A stretch of DNA of 44,739 nucleotides from Candidatus Poribacteria bacterium. GTDB lineage: Bacteria > Poribacteria > WGA-4E > WGA-3G. The number at the start of each line of letters is the position of its first letter. Position 1 is the stretch's first letter. The stretch lies in NCBI GenBank assembly GCA_028824685.1, contig JAPPCZ010000079.1, forward strand, positions 1 through 44,739, written 5' to 3'. Of the stretch, positions 1-7,875 are shown one piece after another. A program made the translations under genes and the position numbers. The notes below the pieces were generated by a model, which saw nothing but the letters and a program-made list of their open reading frames with translations, did no database searches and was not told the DNA's origin.

Positions 1-118
1 TTAGGACGTTTGCACGTCACATTTAGGACGTTTGCACGTCACATTTAGGACGTTTGCACGTCACATTTAGGACGTTACACGTCACATTTAGGACGTTTTG
101 CACGTCCTAGTGACGTGC
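1..118. repeat. 22-bp direct tandem repeat, about 4.5 units, with nested inverted repeats
   Basis: Units begin at positions 1, 23, 45, 67 and 88. Each contains GACGT, a four-base spacer and ACGTC, so every unit is itself a small inverted repeat. The fourth unit is one base shorter. The fifth runs into a hairpin whose arms are GCACGTC (100-106) and GACGTGC (112-118). There are no variable spacers, so it is not a CRISPR array. The array touches the window edge and may continue upstream. Its function is unknown; an operator array or a repeat expansion are both possible. Confidence 0.85.
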
Positions 119-417
119 GAAAACCCAGTCAGGACAAGGAATGTGACGTGATTTTTCAGCTTTTTTGTTTTTCTTCTCTTTATTCATTAGAAATTTTGAG
201 TGTATTGAGAACATTATTTAATTACGTGATAATAATATTAACATAAATATATTGATTTGTCAAGTTAATTTTCAAAAAATAATTAGTGACAAAAACTTTA
301 CACACACCCTGTTCAGTGTGACTTGACTTCCGCATCAGTGTGGTATAAAATACGGTTGTGAAAACAATAGTAAGATTATTAAGGTGTGCAAAGTTAAACA
401 CATTTTAGGAGATAACG
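119..417. other. Non-coding stretch before the first gene
   Basis: This AT-rich stretch holds no supported gene. It contains the promoter at 323-351 and a good ribosome binding site (TTAGGAG, about 405-411) for the gene starting at 418. I see nothing else in it. Confidence 0.6.
323..351 (+). promoter_or_regulatory. Sigma70-type promoter for the 418-2234 gene pair
   Basis: The -35 element is TTGACT (323-328) and the -10 element is TAAAAT (346-351), with a 17-bp spacer. It lies about 65 bases upstream of the start codon at 418. This is a match by eye only. Confidence 0.55.
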
Positions 418-1311
418 ATGGCAAAAGTAGGGCTAATCGGCGTTGGTAATATGGGCAGCGGCATGTCAAAAAATATATTGAAAGCAGGACATGAACTCAC
501 GGTGTACGATATCAGAACGGAGCCACTAAAAATGCTTTCGCAATTGGGGGCACATGCAGCTGCGTCTCCAAAAGAGGTAGGAGAAGCAGCCGATGCAGTT
601 TTTATCATGGTGCTCAACGTCGATCAGGTCAAAGAGGTGCTACTAAACGAAAGCGGTTTGTTAGCAGGATTACAACCAGGATCAACGGTTATCTGCACAG
701 CGACGATTGGGCGGTCCCAAGTAATAGAGGTTTCAGAACTCGTTACGGCAAAAGGATTCAATATCATTGATTCTCCTGTTAGCGGTGGTGCACCGGGGGC
801 AGCCGCTGGAACACTTACGATGATGGTCGCAGCAAAAAAAGAGGTTCTTGAATCCTCAATGCCGGTACTTGAAGCAGTCGGAAAGGATATCTATCACGTC
901 GGAGAAGAGATTGGAATGGGACAAACCGTTAAGTCTGCCCTCGCTGTCCTAACCGGTGTTACTTATGCCGGTATATTTGAAGCACTGACACTGGCTGTCA
1001 AGGCAGGTGTCAAACCGGAAACGTTGCGTGAGGTTGTTAGCACAAGTGTTGTCGGCAATTTCCTTTTTCAGGATACAACAGAAAATATATTGGAACGGAA
1101 CTTCAAAGGACAGAGCAACATTGGAACGATGTACAAAGACCTAAGCCTGGCGAAAAGTATGGCAAACGATTGTGGGGTGCCTCTGTTCGCAACGAGCGCT
1201 GCTTTTGAACTATTTCAAGCAGGTAAAGCGGTAAATCCTGATGAGGATAATTGGACAATTATCAAAATCCTTGAAAGTATTGCGGGGATCGAAATAAGAA
1301 AATCGGAGTGA
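418..1311 (+). CDS. NAD(P)-dependent beta-hydroxyacid dehydrogenase (3-hydroxyisobutyrate dehydrogenase family)
   Basis: At 297 residues this is full length for the family, which oxidises 3-hydroxyacids such as 3-hydroxyisobutyrate, tartronate semialdehyde or threonate with NAD(P). The N-terminus carries the Rossmann glycine motif GLIGVGNMGSGM. The substrate-binding stretch SPVSGGAPGAAAG is near residue 120, and the catalytic lysine is in GMGQTVKSAL near residue 175, where the usual downstream Asn is replaced by Ala. The C-terminal helical domain is complete. The ATG is preceded by TTAGGAG. A TIM-barrel isomerase follows 62 bases downstream on the same strand, suggesting a small sugar-acid catabolic unit, but the substrate cannot be read from sequence. 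Confidence 0.88.
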   Translation: MAKVGLIGVGNMGSGMSKNILKAGHELTVYDIRTEPLKMLSQLGAHAAASPKEVGEAADAVFIMVLNVDQVKEVLLNESGLLAGLQPGSTVICTATIGRSQVIEVSELVTAKGFNIIDSPVSGGAPGAAAGTLTMMVAAKKEVLESSMPVLEAVGKDIYHVGEEIGMGQTVKSALAVLTGVTYAGIFEALTLAVKAGVKPETLREVVSTSVVGNFLFQDTTENILERNFKGQSNIGTMYKDLSLAKSMANDCGVPLFATSAAFELFQAGKAVNPDEDNWTIIKILESIAGIEIRKSE

Positions 1312-1373
1312 TACTTAGCACGTTGCGTTGCGAACACAATCCTTAGATAAAAATAGAATTAAGAGGCAGTTAA

Positions 1374-2234
1374 ATGCAAAATAATCCGAAAATAGGAATC
1401 ATCACCGATGGAATCAGCAGAAATTTTGAGTATGCCCTCAATACAATGGTCGAAACAGGATTAGAATATGTTGAATTGCAGTACTTGTGGGAGAAGCAGG
1501 TTGGTGGGTTAAACGATGCGGATGTTAAACTGGTTAAAAGTCTTATAGAAGCACGAAATTTAAAGGTATCGTGCATCTCACACCACAATTTGGCAGGAAT
1601 TCCTGTTGATACTGTAGTAGACACGCCAGCATATCGTGACCAAATTCACACGTTACAACGATGTATAGATATTGCACAAACACTCGGAACAAATCTGGTT
1701 CGGATATTCAGTTTCCAGAAAGAGATGGTACTCTTTGGTGCAGAACCGATTGTTGCGGAGGGTGCGTGGGCAACGCTACTAAACCGATTAGAAGAACCGT
1801 TACAAATTGCAGAAGCAGCAAACATTACATTAGTGATTGAAACCGCAATTTCTTCAAATATTACATCGGCTCTACTTGCTCGGAAATTGATTGACGAATT
1901 ATCTACAAATCATCTTAAAGTCCTCTGGGACCCATGTAGTTCGCTTTATTGTACTGAAGTGTCGTATCCAGATGGTTATGAAATTATCCGTGATCATATC
2001 GCGCATATCCATCTCAAAGACGGTATTGTCAATCTCCCTGCTGCAACCTTTGATTTTTGCGCGATGGGTCAAGGACAGATGCAATCCTACTACACAGATA
2101 TTGTGAATGCGTTAAAAAGAGATGGGTATCAAGGAACAATTTCCTTAGAGAGTGTCTACACCCCAGAGAATGGTACACGAGAGGATGGATTTAGGGAATC
2201 ACTACCAGTATTTATGGAATTGTTGGCAAATTAA
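1374..2234 (+). CDS. Sugar phosphate isomerase/epimerase-like TIM-barrel protein
   Basis: The 286 residues fit the xylose isomerase-like TIM barrel (AP endonuclease family 2 fold). Likely divalent-metal ligands at the strand ends are Glu in VIETAIS (about residue 155), Asp in LWDPCSS (about 187), His in HIAHIHLKD (about 215) and Glu in SLESVYT (about 260). Proteins of this fold isomerise or epimerise sugars and inositols in the cytoplasm. The start is the first ATG after the upstream dehydrogenase. The pairing with a hydroxyacid dehydrogenase suggests a shared sugar or sugar-acid route; the exact substrate is unknown. Confidence 0.8.
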   Translation: MQNNPKIGIITDGISRNFEYALNTMVETGLEYVELQYLWEKQVGGLNDADVKLVKSLIEARNLKVSCISHHNLAGIPVDTVVDTPAYRDQIHTLQRCIDIAQTLGTNLVRIFSFQKEMVLFGAEPIVAEGAWATLLNRLEEPLQIAEAANITLVIETAISSNITSALLARKLIDELSTNHLKVLWDPCSSLYCTEVSYPDGYEIIRDHIAHIHLKDGIVNLPAATFDFCAMGQGQMQSYYTDIVNALKRDGYQGTISLESVYTPENGTREDGFRESLPVFMELLAN

Positions 2235-2260
2235 TGAGTTAGGGAACATATTACCCGATA

Positions 2261-2548
2261 ATAGGTGTCAACTTAAGAAAATATTTCTTGTTCTAAAAAC
2301 TCTTCTCAATAGGCATGAAGATTGAAAATGTCCCATATTTAGTCTCGTAGAGACGATATGTTTATAGCACCCGTTTCGACAAGTCTTCTAAGCTCCGTAG
2401 GAGCGACATATTTTATGGATAAACGGATGCGACAACATACCGCCTCTACGAGGCTCAGGAGGGTCTTCACTGTTTTCTATAAACATAGCGTCCCTACGGG
2501 ACTGAAGATGGTTTTCCCTGTTTGGAAAATCCTTAAGTTGACGCCTAT
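2261..2548. repeat. MITE-like repeat with 17-bp terminal inverted repeats
   Basis: The ends are ATAGGTGTCAACTTAAG (2261-2277) and CTTAAGTTGACGCCTAT (2532-2548), complementary at 16 of 17 positions. A second, nested inverted repeat of 26 bp lies at 2342-2367 and 2477-2502, matching at about 22 positions and containing the TATGTTTATAG/CTATAAACATA core. The element has no credible gene and fills most of the 2235-2720 gap. It looks like a small non-autonomous mobile element or a composite of palindromic repeats. No target duplication was clear. Confidence 0.65.
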
Positions 2549-2623
2549 GGTGCAGTTAGGAAACCACACCTACCGTGCTTGGTTCAGACAAGAAGGGAAA
2601 TTATTAATTTCAAGATCTCAAAA

Positions 2624-2661
2624 ACATTAAGGGCAATGCTATATAGCACTGCCCTTAATGT
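2624..2661 (-). terminator. Strong stem-loop, probable terminator for the gene ending at 2721
   Basis: The arms ACATTAAGGGCA (2624-2635) and TGCCCTTAATGT (2650-2661) pair perfectly over 12 bp, and the interior (TGCTATATAGCA) pairs again after an A:C mismatch. On the minus strand a short T-run follows. It sits 60 bases past the stop of the minus-strand gene and could also serve the plus-strand gene ending at 2234. Confidence 0.6.
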
Positions 2662-2720
2662 TTAATAACGATAGGTTAAATAGCAACCAACAACATTGTG
2701 GCTACTAAACGGATATGGTG

Positions 2721-3917
2721 TTACTTAGCACTTTTTAAGCTGCCCCAAGTAGTAACGAGTTTACCTTTAGCTTCAACAGGAGTGCCCAACTCAGCAGGCG
2801 TCTTATAGGCAGTTTCTACTTCACCTCGAATGCCGAAGTGCATGCCCCAGCCACCGCCACGGTCACTGACTTTGACCAGCAACAAGTTGTCACCTTGTCT
2901 CAGATTAACTGTAAACTCATCTTGCCATCTGGATCTGCCACGGTTCACCGCGTTCGTATGAACGACTTCACCATTGAGCCAGACTTTGATGGAATCATCG
3001 CTTCCAGCAAGCAATGTGACTTCCTTAGTTTCGTCAGCAACAAGTGTAACGAGTCCATAAGCTGTGATGTCGTCCAACCCACCTTCTACTTCCATTAGAT
3101 TGGCAATTTCATCAAGGTTTCCATTTTGTGGCAATTCAGCGAGTGTCCAATCGTAATCACCGAGGCTGTCGCCTTCAGATGCCCCAATTTCAGCTACCAT
3201 ATCTTCGGTAGTTACATCCTTACTTGCAACTGCGAGTAAATCAACGTCGGTGGCAGCTGCTCCGCCCTGTCCCTCTTCGGCTCTGGCGATCATCCAAAGC
3301 CAATTTGTCAAAATATCTACTACAGGAACATACGGGGTTTCAAGGATACCTACGTGCATTCCCCAACCACCGCCACGTTCACTGACTTTGACCAATATCA
3401 AGTTGTCACCTTGTTTCAGGCTAATTCCGAACTCATCTTGCCACATGCCACGTCCACGGTTAACGGCATTGGTAAAAACGACTTCCCCGTTGAGCCAGAC
3501 TTTGATGGAATCGTCACTCCCGGTTTTCATTGTCACATCTTGCGCCTTATCCGATTTGTACGTATAGAGTGCATAAGAAGAAACGTCATCCAATGCGCCT
3601 TCTGCCATTCCCGTTTCATTGACAACAGTATTGATGTCACCGTTTGCGGGCAATTCAGCGAGTGTCCACTTATAATCCCCAACGGTGTCACCTTCTTTTG
3701 CGCCATTTTTAGCGACCATTTCTTCAGTAACTTTATTATCACTTGAAACTGCGAGTGAATCGATATCGGTAGAATTAGCACCACCCTGTCCCGCTTCGGT
3801 TTTAGCGATCATCCAAAGCCATGGACCAAGAATTTGATCTTGGGCATCAGCAGTGCGTGGCATAACTGAAAGAATCATCAGAAACGCTATACCTAATACA
3901 ATTAATTTCCTGTACAT
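2721..3917 (-). CDS. Secreted protein with two tandem 'VWLNG' beta-sandwich domains and conserved C-terminal tail
   Basis: I chose the start at 3917 because GGAGG lies six bases upstream; an in-frame upstream start at 3962 has no such site. A signal peptide ends near TADAQ. Two repeats of about 180 residues follow, each starting with W-L-W-M-I-A and carrying GSDDSIKVWLNGEVV, then NAVNRGR, a QDEF...GDNLxLVKVS stretch and RGGGWGMH. This resembles PA14- or galactose-binding-like carbohydrate-binding sandwiches, though I cannot name the family. The protein ends in KLVTTWGSLKSAK, a tail shared with five other proteins here. It is one of four paralogues in a row on the minus strand, probably exported and surface-attached. 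Confidence 0.8.
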   Translation of the reverse strand: MYRKLIVLGIAFLMILSVMPRTADAQDQILGPWLWMIAKTEAGQGGANSTDIDSLAVSSDNKVTEEMVAKNGAKEGDTVGDYKWTLAELPANGDINTVVNETGMAEGALDDVSSYALYTYKSDKAQDVTMKTGSDDSIKVWLNGEVVFTNAVNRGRGMWQDEFGISLKQGDNLILVKVSERGGGWGMHVGILETPYVPVVDILTNWLWMIARAEEGQGGAAATDVDLLAVASKDVTTEDMVAEIGASEGDSLGDYDWTLAELPQNGNLDEIANLMEVEGGLDDITAYGLVTLVADETKEVTLLAGSDDSIKVWLNGEVVHTNAVNRGRSRWQDEFTVNLRQGDNLLLVKVSDRGGGWGMHFGIRGEVETAYKTPAELGTPVEAKGKLVTTWGSLKSAK

Positions 3918-4182
3918 GAAAAACCTCCATTTAATTTTGTTAACAAAATAAAGCAGTAACATTTAACGTCATTTATCCTTAGAAACGTCAATTTCTGATT
4001 TATTTTAAAGGATAAACGTCTATTTCATAATTAGTTTAACAAAAACACGTAATTAAGTCAAACTTAAAAACCCATAAATAATTATACGACAATAATTAAA
4101 GGGTTTATACAAAGTTTAGTTGTAAAATTCTCTTTTATGGTAGAGATTAGAATTAACGCTACATTCCTAAACTGTGAATCAA

Positions 4183-4237
4183 CGCTGAATGCGCTTGGCG
4201 GAATGCGCGTTTGGCATTCCGCCAAGCGCATTCAGCG
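4183..4237. repeat. Perfect 24-bp inverted repeat (hairpin)
   Basis: Arms at 4183-4206 and 4214-4237 are perfectly complementary around a 7-base loop (GCGTTTG). The arm begins CGCTGAATGCGC. A related GAATGCC/GGCATTC hairpin occurs inside the repeat near 19605-19622. There is no T-run on either side, so it is not an obvious terminator; a mobile palindromic repeat is more likely. Confidence 0.75.
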
Positions 4238-4299
4238 GGAGGGAACTCCGATTCCCGACTGCTCCTAAGTTTCTGTCGCGATTCGGAGATCGCTCCTAC
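4238..4299. repeat. Dispersed palindromic repeat, family P, copy 1
   Basis: Arms at 4238-4259 (GGAGGGAACTCCGATTCCC start) and 4275-4296 (GTCGCGATTCGGAGATCGC start) are imperfectly complementary and are extended by GTAGG/CCTAC-type ends. The same two arm sequences recur at 19289-19356, 33622-33689 and 37890-37941. Confidence 0.75.
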
Positions 4300-4383
4300 A
4301 GAGGAAATGTAGAATTATTTCTATAGTCCACTATAAATGAAGAGAAAACCGAAAACAATATTTTGTGAGATATCAAGGCAGAA

Positions 4384-5067
4384 TTACCGAATATTCTTAA
4401 TTTGTGCCCATTGCGTTGTTAATTTGCCAACGGGTTCAACAGGCAAAATGTCATCAATTTCGGCTAATTCATAGTCGCCGCCAACGCCAAAGTGCATTCC
4501 CCATCCACCGCCACGCTCACTGACTTTTATCATAAAGAGATTATTTCCTTTCTTAAGGTCAACCTTTAAATGATCTTGGAAAGAGTTATCACCACCGCGG
4601 CCGCGGTTCACTGCTTTGGTATGAACAACTTCACCATTAAGCCAAACCTTGACAGAGTCATCACTACTGACACCCATCGCTACGTTTCCTTGCGCTCTTT
4701 TCGTTTTGAGGACAATTAGCGCATAAGACGTTATGTCATCTAACGCACCCACTTCCATACCTATGCTATTAACGAGAGCATTAATGTCCCCGTTAACGGC
4801 AAGTGTGCCTGGTGTCCACTCATAATCACCAACTTCGTCGCCTTCTCTTGCACCGTTTTTGGCGATTTCCTCTTCGGTGACTTTTCCACGGCTGGCGTCA
4901 TCAAGTGAATCAATATTGGTGGAATTCTGTCCGCCTTGGTTTGCTGCAGTTTTAGCAATCATCCAGAGATACGGACCAGAAATTTTTTCCTGAGCATCAG
5001 CAGTTAACGTCGTCAGAGAAAGACTCAGCAGACAAACTAATCCTATTATACACAATTTTTGGAACAT
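4384..5067 (-). CDS. Secreted single-domain 'VWLNG' beta-sandwich protein with C-terminal tail
   Basis: Start at 5067 (MFQKLCIIG) is preferred over the GTG at 5076 because GAGGG lies about eight bases upstream of it. The protein has a signal peptide ending near TADAQ, one beta-sandwich domain with SSDDSVKVWLNGEVVHT, NAVNRG replaced by KAVNRGRG, QDHLKVDLKKGNNLF and RGGGWGMHFG, and the tail KLTTQWAQIKNIR. It is the single-domain version of its neighbours. A cell-surface role is inferred; no catalytic residues are evident. Confidence 0.78.
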   Translation of the reverse strand: MFQKLCIIGLVCLLSLSLTTLTADAQEKISGPYLWMIAKTAANQGGQNSTNIDSLDDASRGKVTEEEIAKNGAREGDEVGDYEWTPGTLAVNGDINALVNSIGMEVGALDDITSYALIVLKTKRAQGNVAMGVSSDDSVKVWLNGEVVHTKAVNRGRGGDNSFQDHLKVDLKKGNNLFMIKVSERGGGWGMHFGVGGDYELAEIDDILPVEPVGKLTTQWAQIKNIR

Positions 5068-5268
5068 TATAAACACCCTCGTATATTATTGTGTAGCAAT
5101 TCTAATAATAATAAAACGAAATAGAAGTATACCTTTCAGCTATTTTAGCAGAATTACAAAAGTCAGACTTTTACCTAAACAATTCGGTCATTCTGCTTCT
5201 AACCGTTTAGAGAATTATGGCAGATTTACCAAATTGAATCAAGCACAAAAAGGCGGACTTAAGTTAGA

Positions 5269-5988
5269 TTATAGTTTAAAATTAGAATTCCTAAGATCTT
5301 TGAGTGCTCCCCACTGCGTCGCGAGTTTATCAGCAGGTTCAACAGGCAATCCTTTAAACTTCAGATTATAATCCAAGTCTGCCTGAATACCGAAGAACAT
5401 GCTCCATCCGCCGCCGCATTCACACACCTTAACCATAATCACATTATCCCCTACTTTTATATCCACATTAAAGGTGTCTTGAAAATCTCCGGCACCACGG
5501 TTTACAGCGTTTGCGTGTACCTCTTTGCCATTCACCCACACCTTAACGGAATCATCACTACCAACTCGTGCAGTAGCATCTTTCACCGATTTTTTGGATT
5601 TAGCATTGATGACAGCATAAGCACAATGACTATTGAGATCAACCTCCGGGGCAGCCGGACCGAAACGAAGGTCATTCAACATTAATTGGAGATTATTCCC
5701 ACCTGCTACTGCAATTTCGCCTTCAGTCCACTCATAACCGGTTTTAAACTTAACTCTGAGAACTTTAGGCGTAATGCCATCTTCCGCCACGTCTTCTTCA
5801 GAAAGTTTACCACCTGTTTGTTCATCTATCTCATCAACATGGGTAGCATCAGCGCCACATGCTACAGAATTGGGCATAATCATCCACATCCAAGGACCGG
5901 TAACTTTATCCTGAGCATCTGCAGTGAGTGTCATGATCGAAGAACTCATCAGAAAAGCCAACCCTATTATACACAATTTTCTGAACAT
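5269..5988 (-). CDS. Secreted divergent 'VWLNG' paralogue with Cys-containing loop and C-terminal tail
   Basis: Start at 5988 (MFRKLCIIG) follows AGGAGG at nine bases; an ATG at 6009 would lack it. After a signal peptide there is one domain with GSDDSVKVWVNGKEVHA, NAVNRGAGDFQD and KVCECGGGWSMFFG. In this paralogue the usual SERGGGWGMH becomes CECGGGWSMF, and further Cys residues (VACGAD, SHCAYA) suggest disulfides absent from its sisters. The tail is KLATQWGALKDLR plus seven extra residues. It shares its upstream region with the next paralogue. Confidence 0.76.
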   Translation of the reverse strand: MFRKLCIIGLAFLMSSSIMTLTADAQDKVTGPWMWMIMPNSVACGADATHVDEIDEQTGGKLSEEDVAEDGITPKVLRVKFKTGYEWTEGEIAVAGGNNLQLMLNDLRFGPAAPEVDLNSHCAYAVINAKSKKSVKDATARVGSDDSVKVWVNGKEVHANAVNRGAGDFQDTFNVDIKVGDNVIMVKVCECGGGWSMFFGIQADLDYNLKFKGLPVEPADKLATQWGALKDLRNSNFKL

Positions 5989-6042
5989 TATGTGTAACCT
6001 CCTATACAATTTTGCAGTAATTCTTAAGATTTTAATGATAAA

Positions 6043-6060
6043 ATGTAAATAATATTACAT
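6043..6060. promoter_or_regulatory. Operator-like palindrome upstream of the gene starting at 5988
   Basis: ATGTAA (6043-6048) and TTACAT (6055-6060) flank a 6-base centre. The same 18 bases occur upstream of the paralogue at 7481-7498. It lies just downstream of the predicted transcription start, where a repressor site or an RNA hairpin would act. Confidence 0.45.
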
Positions 6061-6069
6061 CTCCATGCT

Positions 6070-6097
6070 ATTTTAGCAGAACGTCAAAAAAAGTCAA
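6070..6097 (-). promoter_or_regulatory. Promoter for the gene starting at 5988
   Basis: On the minus strand TTGACT (6097-6092) and TAAAAT (6075-6070) are separated by 16 bases. The whole block is repeated upstream of the 7432 gene. Confidence 0.5.
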
Positions 6098-6162
6098 CAT
6101 TTTTTCTGAAGATTTTGTTATTCTAACTTGAGTTTGATAAATAGTTTTATAAGAACGTGTAA

Positions 6163-6199
6163 ACCCTGTAGCCACAAGGTCTTAATTGGACTACAGGGT
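6163..6199 (-). terminator. Stem-loop after the gene ending at 6239, possible terminator
   Basis: ACCCTGTAG (6163-6171) pairs with CTACAGGGT (6191-6199). It lies 40 bases past the minus-strand stop. There is no strong T-run, so termination activity is uncertain. Confidence 0.4.
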
Positions 6200-6238
6200 C
6201 AGATTCAACATGCTATTTCACGTGTTGTATAAAGCCGA

Positions 6239-7432
6239 TTATTTCGCACTTTTCAATTTGCCCCAGGCAGTGATAAGCTTACCTGCTGCTTCAACACTTT
6301 GCTGTCCTGCTGGTAAATAAGCAGTTTCTATGGACTCTCGAATACCGACGTGCACGCCCCAGCCACCGCCACGCTCACTGCATTTGACCATCAACAAGTT
6401 GTTACCTCGTTTCAGATCAACTTCAAACTCATCTTGCCATCTGGATCTGCCACGGTTAACAGCGTTGGTGTGAACGACTTCACCATTCAGCCAGACTTTA
6501 ATAGAATCATCACTTCCAATTAACAAACTGACACCTTTCATAGCTTCGTCAGCGACAAGAGTAACGAGTCCATAAGCTGTTATGTCGTCGAAAGGTTGAT
6601 CTGCTCCTATTTCATTGGCAATAACATCAAGGTTGCCATCTTGTGGCAAATCAGCGAGTGTCCACTCATAATCTCCAACCTCAGCCCCTTCAGTTGCGCC
6701 ATTTTTAGCTACCCTTTCTTCTTTAACTTTATTTTTGCTTGCGACTGCCAAGGAATCAATATCGGTGGAAGCTGCTCCACCCTGCCCTGCTTCGGTTCGG
6801 GCGACCATCCAAAGCCAATCTGTCAAAATATCTTCTATAGGAACGTGAGGTGTTTCAGAAATACCGACGTGCATGCCCCAGCCACCGCCACGCTCACTGA
6901 CTTTGACCATTATCAAATTATCACCTTGCTTGAGATCAATTGCGAACTCATCTTGATACATGCCGCGTCCACGGTTAACAGCATTCTTAAAGACGACTTT
7001 ACCATTGAGCCAGACTTTGATGGAATCGTCACTCCCGGTTTTCATTGTCGCCTTTAGTGCCTTATCCGATTTGTACGTATAAAGTGCATAAGAAGTAACG
7101 TCATCCAAAGCACCTTCTTCCATTCCAGTTTGATTGACAACAGCATTGATGTCACCGTTTGCGGGCAATTCAGCGAGTGTCCACTCATAATCTCCGACCT
7201 CGTCGCCTTCTTTTGCTCCATTTTTAGCCACCATTTCTTCTGTAACTTTGTCATCGCTTGCAACTGCAAGTGAATCGATATCGGTAGAATTAGCACCGCC
7301 TTGGCCCGCTTCGGTTTTAGCGATCATCCAAAGCCATGGACCGAGAATTTGATCTTGAGCATCAGCAGTCAATGTCATCACCGAAAGACTCATCACACAA
7401 GCCAACCCTATTATACACAATTTTCTGAACAT
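6239..7432 (-). CDS. Secreted protein with two tandem 'VWLNG' beta-sandwich domains and conserved C-terminal tail
   Basis: Start at 7432 (MFRKLCIIG) has AGGAGG at seven bases; the longer in-frame version from 7477 runs through the RBS and is unlikely. The 397-residue product closely parallels the one at 2721-3917: signal peptide ending near TADAQ, two domains each with GSDDSIKVWLNG, NAVNRGR and ERGGGWGxHVGI, and the tail KLITAWGKLKSAK. The first domains of the two proteins are nearly identical, implying recent duplication or gene conversion. It heads the four-gene paralogue run, though separate promoters suggest individual transcription. Confidence 0.8.
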   Translation of the reverse strand: MFRKLCIIGLACVMSLSVMTLTADAQDQILGPWLWMIAKTEAGQGGANSTDIDSLAVASDDKVTEEMVAKNGAKEGDEVGDYEWTLAELPANGDINAVVNQTGMEEGALDDVTSYALYTYKSDKALKATMKTGSDDSIKVWLNGKVVFKNAVNRGRGMYQDEFAIDLKQGDNLIMVKVSERGGGWGMHVGISETPHVPIEDILTDWLWMVARTEAGQGGAASTDIDSLAVASKNKVKEERVAKNGATEGAEVGDYEWTLADLPQDGNLDVIANEIGADQPFDDITAYGLVTLVADEAMKGVSLLIGSDDSIKVWLNGEVVHTNAVNRGRSRWQDEFEVDLKRGNNLLMVKCSERGGGWGVHVGIRESIETAYLPAGQQSVEAAGKLITAWGKLKSAK

Positions 7433-7480
7433 TAAATAGCCTCCTATATAATTTTGCAGTAATTTTGGGATTTTCAATAA

Positions 7481-7498
7481 ATGTAAATAATATTACAT
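7481..7498. promoter_or_regulatory. Operator-like palindrome upstream of the gene starting at 7432
   Basis: ATGTAA (7481-7486) and TTACAT (7493-7498), identical to the copy at 6043-6060, again just downstream of the predicted -10 element. Confidence 0.45.
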
Positions 7499-7507
7499 CT
7501 CCGTACC

Positions 7508-7535
7508 ATTTTAGCAGAACGTCAAAAAAAGTCAA
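7508..7535 (-). promoter_or_regulatory. Promoter for the gene starting at 7432
   Basis: On the minus strand TTGACT (7535-7530) and TAAAAT (7513-7508) with a 16-base spacer, conserved with the copy at 6070-6097. Confidence 0.5.
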
Positions 7536-7553
7536 GACATTTTTCTAAAAATC

Positions 7554-7716
7554 AGGGTTATTCAGTTTTAAAAATAATCGGTTAATAGGTTTTACTGTGA
7601 GTTTATCTTGTAGGTCGGGTTTCCCTTCGCTCTACCCGACCTACAAGATAAACTCACATTTCTATAAACTATCTGTAACATGCATCAACTGAAAATTCAT
7701 AAAACTAAATAACCCT
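7554..7716. repeat. MITE-like repeat, family M, copy 1, with a central perfect 24-bp hairpin
   Basis: The terminal repeats AGGGTTATTCAGTTTT (7554-7569) and AAAACTAAATAACCCT (7701-7716) are complementary at 15 of 16 positions. Inside, 7597-7620 and 7634-7657 are perfectly complementary over 24 bp and include the GTAGGTCGGGT/ACCCGACCTAC core. A second copy lies at 19531-19772 and a right-end fragment at 8645-8701. It fills most of the 7433-7875 gap. Confidence 0.7.
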
Positions 7717-7875
7717 AATATTTTGAAAATAACATTGAATTTTCTGTAATAATATGGAATAATATGTTGTTATGAAATACCGATTGGTAAAGTGGGTGCA
7801 ATCTATTCAACCCCACGTAACTTAACACGAAACTCACGTAAGAGTGAGATTCATTTCATTAAGAGGATAAATAGC

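Larger units (their letters stand above)
3918..4383. other. Intergenic region with two palindromic repeats
   Basis: No gene is supported. The region holds AT-rich upstream sequence for the gene starting at 3917, a perfect 24-bp hairpin (4183-4237) and an imperfect palindrome (4238-4299), described separately. The rest shows nothing I can name. Confidence 0.6.

Noticed and set aside
1..118. CRISPR array
   Set aside because: Units follow each other directly at a 22-bp period without spacers, and no cas genes are present.
2358..2630. Open reading frame of 90 codons on the plus strand
   Set aside because: It lies wholly within a palindromic repeat element, has no ribosome binding site and no recognisable protein features.
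3250..3746. Long antisense reading frames opposite the VWLNG genes
   Set aside because: They mirror the codon pattern of the real genes, recur opposite each paralogue, and have no ribosome binding sites.
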